Shown piece by piece: positions 59,630 to 64,000 of a stretch of 64,000 nucleotides of DNA. Source of the stretch: Leucobacter edaphi (GTDB lineage: Bacteria > Actinomycetota > Actinomycetes > Actinomycetales > Microbacteriaceae); assembly GCF_016522535.1 (NCBI RefSeq), contig NZ_JAEHOI010000005.1:186001-250000 (forward strand), read 5' to 3'. The notes beneath the pieces were generated by a model that searched no databases, was not told the origin of the DNA, and saw only the letters and a program-made list of their open reading frames with translations. Numbering within the stretch: the first letter of the stretch is position 1; each line of letters starts with the position of its first letter. Both the position numbers and the translations under genes were made by a program.

Positions 59630-60298
59630 CTATCCGGACGCGCCGACCGGAGAGGCCAGCCGGGGCCCCGCGGCTGCGCCCGACGCCACGCCGACGGGAA
59701 GCGCGTAGGTGCGCAGCTCGAGCACCTTCTCGCCGCCGATCCAGAGCCCGTCGCGGGGTGCGTCGCGCGCGAAGCCGAGCGTTTCGTAGAGGCGGTGGGC
59801 GCCGACCATGTTCGGGGCCGTCTTCAACACGACCGCGGCGAAACCGGCCGTGCGCGCGCGGTCCACGACGGCCTGCATGAGCGCAGCGGCGATCCCGCGC
59901 CGCCGCGCAGCGGGCGACACGCCGAGGAGGCGCACGTCGAGTTCGTCGTCCCGGACGTCCTCGTGGAGCGGTGGCCCGCCCGCACGCCGCGTCGTCACGC
60001 TGCCGAGCACGCGGCCGTCGGGGTCGACGGCGACCCACAGGTCGAAGCGCGCCGCGCGCGCGCTCGCCTCGTGCACGGGATCGCGGTCGGCTTTCCCCGC
60101 CGCGGCGGCGTCGCAATCGAACTCCGCTTCCTCCTGCGGGCCGTAGTCAGCCTCGTAGGCTTCGCTGATCAGGCGGTCGATCGCCGGGTATTCGGCGGGG
60201 AGCGCGGTGCGGATCGCAACGCCGGCGGCCGCGGCCGCCCCGAATCCGCCCTCTGCCGCGCCGGGCGCGACGACCCGCGCCGTCGGTTCGTGTCTCAT
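59630..60298 (-). CDS. GNAT family N-acetyltransferase
   Basis: 222 aa. The GNAT core has DVRLLGVSPAARRRGIAAALMQAVVDRA (acetyl-CoA pyrophosphate loop R-R-x-G-I/A) and a closing MVGAHRLYETLGF. An N-terminal Ala/Gly-rich segment of about 27 residues precedes it. The ATG overlaps the monooxygenase stop (ATGA), so the two are translationally coupled. In sulfur-salvage operons of Bacillus such an acetyltransferase N-acetylates an S-substituted cysteine before oxidation. That role is inferred from context. Confidence 0.85.
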   Translation of the reverse strand: MRHEPTARVVAPGAAEGGFGAAAAAGVAIRTALPAEYPAIDRLISEAYEADYGPQEEAEFDCDAAAAGKADRDPVHEASARAARFDLWVAVDPDGRVLGSVTTRRAGGPPLHEDVRDDELDVRLLGVSPAARRRGIAAALMQAVVDRARTAGFAAVVLKTAPNMVGAHRLYETLGFARDAPRDGLWIGGEKVLELRTYALPVGVASGAAAGPRLASPVGASG

Positions 60299-61353
60299 GC
60301 CGCAGCACGCTCCTCTCGCTGTCCCGCAGGAGTCCAGCCGAGTTCCGGGCCGATCCGGGTCGCGAGCTGGTGCAGGATGTGCTTCCAATCCTGCAGGCCG
60401 AACTCGAAAGGAAGCTCGAAGAGGTAGTCGTCCGCGGCCTGGAACGCGGCGTCGTTCGTGATGAACTCGATGATCTCGTCGAGGGATCCGAGCACGTCGG
60501 GCGCGATGATCGTGTTCTTGCCGTGGACCTTCTTCGTGCGCGGGAGGCGGGCCTCGGCGTAGTCGCGATACTTCCGCACCTGATCAGGCGTGGCGCCATC
60601 GGTCGGGACGATCACCCTGGCGACGCTCGCGCGCGCGGCCTCACCCGCGGGGTGCGCCGCGCGGAACGCATCGATCTGGGCGCGCTGCGCGAGCGCGAAA
60701 TCGGTGATCCCGTTCTCCGAGGAGCTGATGTTGCTCACGAGCCAGTTGAGTCCCGCGCTCCCGGCCCACTCCGCAGAGCGCAGCGATCCGCCCCCGTACC
60801 AGAGTCGGTCGGAGAGCCCCGGGCTGTGCGGTTCGACCCGGTCGGAGTCGAAATCGCCGCCGATTCCGTTGTACTCGGGCACCTCGCGCACCGGGTCGCC
60901 GGCGAGGAAGGAGCGCAGCCGCTCGATCCGGCCGTACCCGTAATCCTCCTCGCGCCAGCCGGCGTCGTGCACGAGATCGTTCACCTCGTCGGCGTAACTG
61001 GGGCCGTGCACGCTGAGCCCGGGCAGCACCCGGCCGCCCGAGAGGAGATCCGCGGTCGCGAGGTCCTCGGCGAGCCGGAACGGGTTCTCGAAACCGACCG
61101 GGATCACGGCGCTGCCGAGCCCGATCCGCTCGGTCACCTGCGACAGCGCCGAGAAGTAGGCCGCTGGCGACGGCAGGCCGTGCTGCAGGTGCCTGGTGCG
61201 CACCCAGCCGCTGTCGAGGCCGAGCTCCTCCGCGTAGCGGAACAGCTCGATGCCGTCCCGCAGGCCCTGGGCCGGATCGTCGCGATCGAAGGGGACGAGG
61301 TGGATGAAGCCGAGCGTCTTGAGCGGGCGGGCGGCGGTCGTGTCGGTGGTCAT
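60295..61353 (-). CDS. luciferase-like (LLM) class flavin-dependent monooxygenase
   Basis: 352 aa TIM-barrel FMNH2-dependent oxygenase. LFRYAEELGLDSGWVRTRHLQHGLPSPAAYFSALSQVTERIGLGSAVIPV and ATADLLSGGRVLPGLSVHG are the family core. It needs reduced flavin from a reductase not seen here. It lies between the amino-acid ABC transporter ATPase (62 nt upstream) and the acetyltransferase. The context points to oxidative C-S cleavage of an imported sulfur compound, but the sequence family is broad. Confidence 0.85.
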   Translation of the reverse strand: MTTDTTAARPLKTLGFIHLVPFDRDDPAQGLRDGIELFRYAEELGLDSGWVRTRHLQHGLPSPAAYFSALSQVTERIGLGSAVIPVGFENPFRLAEDLATADLLSGGRVLPGLSVHGPSYADEVNDLVHDAGWREEDYGYGRIERLRSFLAGDPVREVPEYNGIGGDFDSDRVEPHSPGLSDRLWYGGGSLRSAEWAGSAGLNWLVSNISSSENGITDFALAQRAQIDAFRAAHPAGEAARASVARVIVPTDGATPDQVRKYRDYAEARLPRTKKVHGKNTIIAPDVLGSLDEIIEFITNDAAFQAADDYLFELPFEFGLQDWKHILHQLATRIGPELGWTPAGQREERAAA

Positions 61354-61414
61354 GGGATGCTCCTTGGATCTCGGATCGTTCGATGCGGTCGTGTGGTGGG
61401 GCCCGAATCCGGGC

Positions 61415-62176
61415 CTAGATCTGGTATTCCGGGCTGCCGAGCGCGAGGTGGTATTCCCGGAGGAAGCTGCACGTGCGCTCTCCGGCGTCGGGCCCGAAGA
61501 ACTCCTCTGGCGGGGCGTCGGCGACGATCCTGCCGCCCTCGAGGAACACCACGCGCGAGGCCACCTGCCGCACGAAGTTCATCTCGTGCGACACGATCGC
61601 CATCGTCTGCCCCGCAGCGGCGATCCGCCGGATCACCTGCAGGACCTCGCCGACGAGCTCCGGGTCGAGCGCGCTCGTCGGCTCGTCGAGGAGGAGCACG
61701 TCGGGCTGCATCGCGAGCGCGCGGGCGATTCCGACGCGCTGCTGCTGCCCGCCCGAGAGCTGGGCCGGATACTGCGCCGCGTGAGCCGAGAGGCCGACCC
61801 GGTCGAGCTGTTCGGCCGCCTCGCGCTCGGCGTCGCGGCGGTCGAGGCCGCGGACGATCCGCAGGCCCTCCGCCACGTTTTCGAGGGCCGTCTTGCGCGA
61901 GAACAGCTGGAACTGCTGGAACACCATCGCCGTGCGGCGGCGCAGCGCGAGCACCTCGGCGCGCGAGGCCTTCGCCGCGTCGACGCTCAGGTCGCCGATC
62001 ACGATCCGGCCGGCATCGGGGCGTTCGAGCAGGTCGATGCAGCGCAGGAGGGTCGATTTGCCCGCTCCGGACGGGCCAACGATCGCCGTCACCCGGCCGG
62101 GCTCGAGCTCGAGCGACAGCCCGTCGAGGATCGTGCGGTCACCGAAGGACTTCGAGACGTTTTCGAGTGCGATCAC
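61415..62176 (-). CDS. polar amino acid ABC transporter ATP-binding protein (TcyN-like)
   Basis: 253 aa. Walker A GPSGAGKSTLLRCID, Q-loop MVFQQFQLFSRKTALENV, signature [15 protein letters not shown], Walker [14 protein letters not shown]. The QFQLFSRKTALENV segment is like cystine importers. The GTG overlaps the permease stop (GTGA). Confidence 0.9.
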   Translation of the reverse strand: MIALENVSKSFGDRTILDGLSLELEPGRVTAIVGPSGAGKSTLLRCIDLLERPDAGRIVIGDLSVDAAKASRAEVLALRRRTAMVFQQFQLFSRKTALENVAEGLRIVRGLDRRDAEREAAEQLDRVGLSAHAAQYPAQLSGGQQQRVGIARALAMQPDVLLLDEPTSALDPELVGEVLQVIRRIAAAGQTMAIVSHEMNFVRQVASRVVFLEGGRIVADAPPEEFFGPDAGERTCSFLREYHLALGSPEYQI

Positions 62177-63108
62177 GCCGGTACCTCCTGTTCGTGTTTC
62201 GTGAGCGGTCGATCCCGCCCGGTCGCGTCCCGCTGGGGCGCCGATCCTTCGGCGGCGAGCGCGCCAGCTCCGGTGAGCGCGCCGCTCCCGCCGTCGGGTT
62301 CCGGCTCGCGCGCCGGGGCGGAGGCCCCGCCGGTGCCCGGGCCGCGATCCGAACCTGGATCGGGACGCGTCCCCCGACCGGGGCGGGGCGAACGCCCCGG
62401 CACGCGGGGCCGCTGCATCTGGCGCTCGATGATGCGAGCGAGCTGCTCAACGATCACGGTCAGCGCCCAGTAGATGATCGCGGTCGCGAGATAGGCCTCG
62501 AAGTAGCGATAGTCGCGGCCGCCCAGGATCTTCGCGAAGGCCGTGATCTCCACGACCGAGACGACGAACGCCAGCGACGACTGCTTCAGCATCCCGATGA
62601 AGTGGTTGACCAGGGTCGGGAAGGCGACCACAGATGCGACGGGGATCGTGATGCGGCGCAGGGTCTGCCACGGGGTCATACCGAGCGCGTGCGCCGCCTC
62701 GACCTCGCGCCGATCCACCGAGAGCAGCGCCGCCCGGATCGTCTCCGAGCTATACGCCGCCTCGGTCAGGGCGAACGTCACAGCGGCGACGAGGAACGGA
62801 TTCAACGCGAGCGCGTTCCACTGCGTCCCGAACGCGTGGTTCGCGTACAGGATCAGGATCGGCACCGCGTTCACGTTGAGCAGCAGCTGCACGAGCGGCG
62901 GCGTCCCCCGCAGATAGGACACGAGCACCGCCGTGAGCTGGCTGAGCACGGGAACGCGCGCGAGCTTGATGAGCGCGAAGCCGAGCCCGAGCACCGTGCC
63001 GAGCACGGTCGCGAGGACGCTCAGGGCGAGCGTGATCGGGATGTACGGCAGCAGGTCGAGCGCGTACTTCCCGATCGCGCCGAAGTCGATGATCGCGTCG
63101 GTCCCCAT
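62173..63108 (-). CDS. polar amino acid ABC transporter permease (TcyL-like)
   Basis: 311 aa. The permease core is residues 1-225 (PITLALSVLATVLGTVLGLGFALIKL; EAA loop VEAAHALGMTPWQTLRRITIPVASVVAFPTLVN). A low-complexity Pro/Gly/Ala tail of about 80 residues follows, absent from typical members. The ATG is 3 nt after the binding-protein stop. Confidence 0.9.
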   Translation of the reverse strand: MGTDAIIDFGAIGKYALDLLPYIPITLALSVLATVLGTVLGLGFALIKLARVPVLSQLTAVLVSYLRGTPPLVQLLLNVNAVPILILYANHAFGTQWNALALNPFLVAAVTFALTEAAYSSETIRAALLSVDRREVEAAHALGMTPWQTLRRITIPVASVVAFPTLVNHFIGMLKQSSLAFVVSVVEITAFAKILGGRDYRYFEAYLATAIIYWALTVIVEQLARIIERQMQRPRVPGRSPRPGRGTRPDPGSDRGPGTGGASAPAREPEPDGGSGALTGAGALAAEGSAPQRDATGRDRPLTKHEQEVPA

Positions 63109-63111
63109 GCG

Positions 63112-63993
63112 CTAGCCCGCGGTCTTGGGGGTCACGTCGACCCCGTCGAAGAACCGCTCGCTCAGCTTCTTCAGCGTGCCGTCCTTCTTGAGCTCGGCGA
63201 GCGCGCCGTTGATCTCCTGCACGTTCTTCTCGACATCGGGCTTCTGCTTCGAGAAGGCGTAGGCCGAGTAGAGGTTCGTGCCGAAGGTCTTCGTGAGGTA
63301 CCCGCCGTCGAGCGGCTTGAAGTCGAGGTTCAGGCCCTTCTGCCCGCCGTAGCCGTTGTAGACGACTCGCTCGTTGAACAGGAAGTCGATGCCGCCCGTC
63401 GCCAGGTTCTTGTACTGCGTCTGCAGGTCGGCCTCGGTGTACTCGATCTCGATCTTCTTGTCGGGGTGCTGCGCGTTGTACTCCTCGAGCACGCGCGTGA
63501 AGTTGAGCCCCGGCTCACCGTAGGTCTTCTTGCCGGCCAGATCATCAAGGGTTTTCACGTCTTTGACGGAGGAGTTCTTCGGCAGGATGATCCCGAACTG
63601 CGCCTCGATGTAGGGGTCGCTGAAGTCGTACTTCTCCTTGCGCTCCTTCGTGGCCGACAGGTTGTTGGCGACGAGGTCGAAGCGGCCCGAGTCGAGCCCG
63701 GCGAACAGGGCCGGGAACTCCGCGACCTGGAATTCGAAGGCGACGTCGGGGAGTCGCTTGTCGATCTCCTTGAGGATCTCGATGTCGTATCCCGTGAGGT
63801 TTCCGGCCTCGTCCTGGAAGGTGTACGGCTTGGGCGAGGCGCCGGTCGCGACGAGGAGGGTGCGCTCCTTGCCTCCCTCGTTGCTCACGTTGCCCGCGGC
63901 CTCGTTCGCCCCGCCGGTCGAGCAGGCCGTTGCGCCCATGGCGACGGCGGCGATCGCGCCGAGGAGGAGGGTGCTGCGTGCGAAGCGGGCCAT
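63112..63993 (-). CDS. amino acid ABC transporter substrate-binding lipoprotein (cystine-type, TcyK-like)
   Basis: 293 aa. The signal peptide ends in ATAC as lipobox. The family-3 fold has TGYDIEILKEIDKRLPDVAFEFQVAEFPALFAGLDSGRFDLVANNLSATKERKEKYDFSDPYIEAQFGI, where NNLSATKERKEKY is typical of cystine/S-compound binding proteins. Its ATG lies 7 bp from the window edge, so the promoter is outside. Confidence 0.9.
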   Translation of the reverse strand: MARFARSTLLLGAIAAVAMGATACSTGGANEAAGNVSNEGGKERTLLVATGASPKPYTFQDEAGNLTGYDIEILKEIDKRLPDVAFEFQVAEFPALFAGLDSGRFDLVANNLSATKERKEKYDFSDPYIEAQFGIILPKNSSVKDVKTLDDLAGKKTYGEPGLNFTRVLEEYNAQHPDKKIEIEYTEADLQTQYKNLATGGIDFLFNERVVYNGYGGQKGLNLDFKPLDGGYLTKTFGTNLYSAYAFSKQKPDVEKNVQEINGALAELKKDGTLKKLSERFFDGVDVTPKTAG

Positions 63994-64000
63994 GGTGGTT

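Overview
The window is high-GC, densely coded bacterial chromosome. Actinobacterial features are a four-gene succinate dehydrogenase cluster next to mannose-1-phosphate guanylyltransferase, a ResB/CcdA/TlpA/histidine-phosphatase cytochrome c maturation cluster, two PucR-family regulators, many GTG starts and ATGA/GTGA stop-start overlaps. Gene content and protein style suggest Micrococcales, probably Microbacteriaceae (Leucobacter-like). The taxonomic call is inference. No rRNA, tRNA, CRISPR array or intact transposase was seen.

Layout. 1-3471 (+): C-terminal part of an Orn/Lys/Arg decarboxylase, purine nucleoside phosphorylase, a SixA-like phosphatase and a DUF4031-HD fusion, closed by a strong hairpin. 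3572-18313: amine-metabolism block with an XRE-cupin regulator, a PuuB-like FAD oxidase, a cupin and an amidohydrolase (minus strand), a divergent MHS-type transporter, a minus-strand polyamine ABC operon (potD-potB-potC-potA), and two flavin amine oxidases flanking a PucR regulator. 18580-29323: core metabolism with a phospho-sugar mutase, NAD(P)HX dehydratase, thymidine phosphorylase, a YihY/BrkB-like membrane protein, sdhCDAB and mannose-1-P guanylyltransferase. 29324-30568: a low-GC accessory pocket with an immunity-like protein and gene fragments. 30569-36577: a cache-domain protein overlapped by a GntR/FadR regulator, and a second polyamine-type ABC operon. 36670-42262: an amino-acid ABC transporter with an atypical FMN hydroxy-acid oxidase, and a divergent PucR regulator. 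42468-44140: a decayed cassette with two paralogous lipoproteins and remnants of an alpha/beta hydrolase. 44207-48068: FecBCD-type metallophore/cofactor ABC transporter and a divergent methyltransferase. 48147-51809: cytochrome c maturation cluster lacking CcsB. 51894-59541: RpiR regulator and a carbohydrate/organophosphate-type ABC operon that contains a protein-tyrosine-phosphatase-like enzyme and a metallophosphoesterase. 59630-63993: amino-acid ABC transporter, luciferase-like monooxygenase and GNAT acetyltransferase, resembling sulfur-amino-acid salvage operons.

The main theme is acquisition and oxidation of amines and amino acids: one decarboxylase, three flavin amine oxidases, two complete polyamine-type ABC importers, two polar amino-acid importers and several local regulators beside their targets. 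The most unusual non-coding observation is a pair of homologous 72-73 bp AT-rich palindromes, each placed in a convergent intergenic region beside GC-rich tandem repeats. The most unusual proteins are the hydroxy-acid oxidase lacking both substrate-site tyrosines, the DUF4031-HD fusion, and the stand-alone cache protein overlapped by its GntR neighbour.
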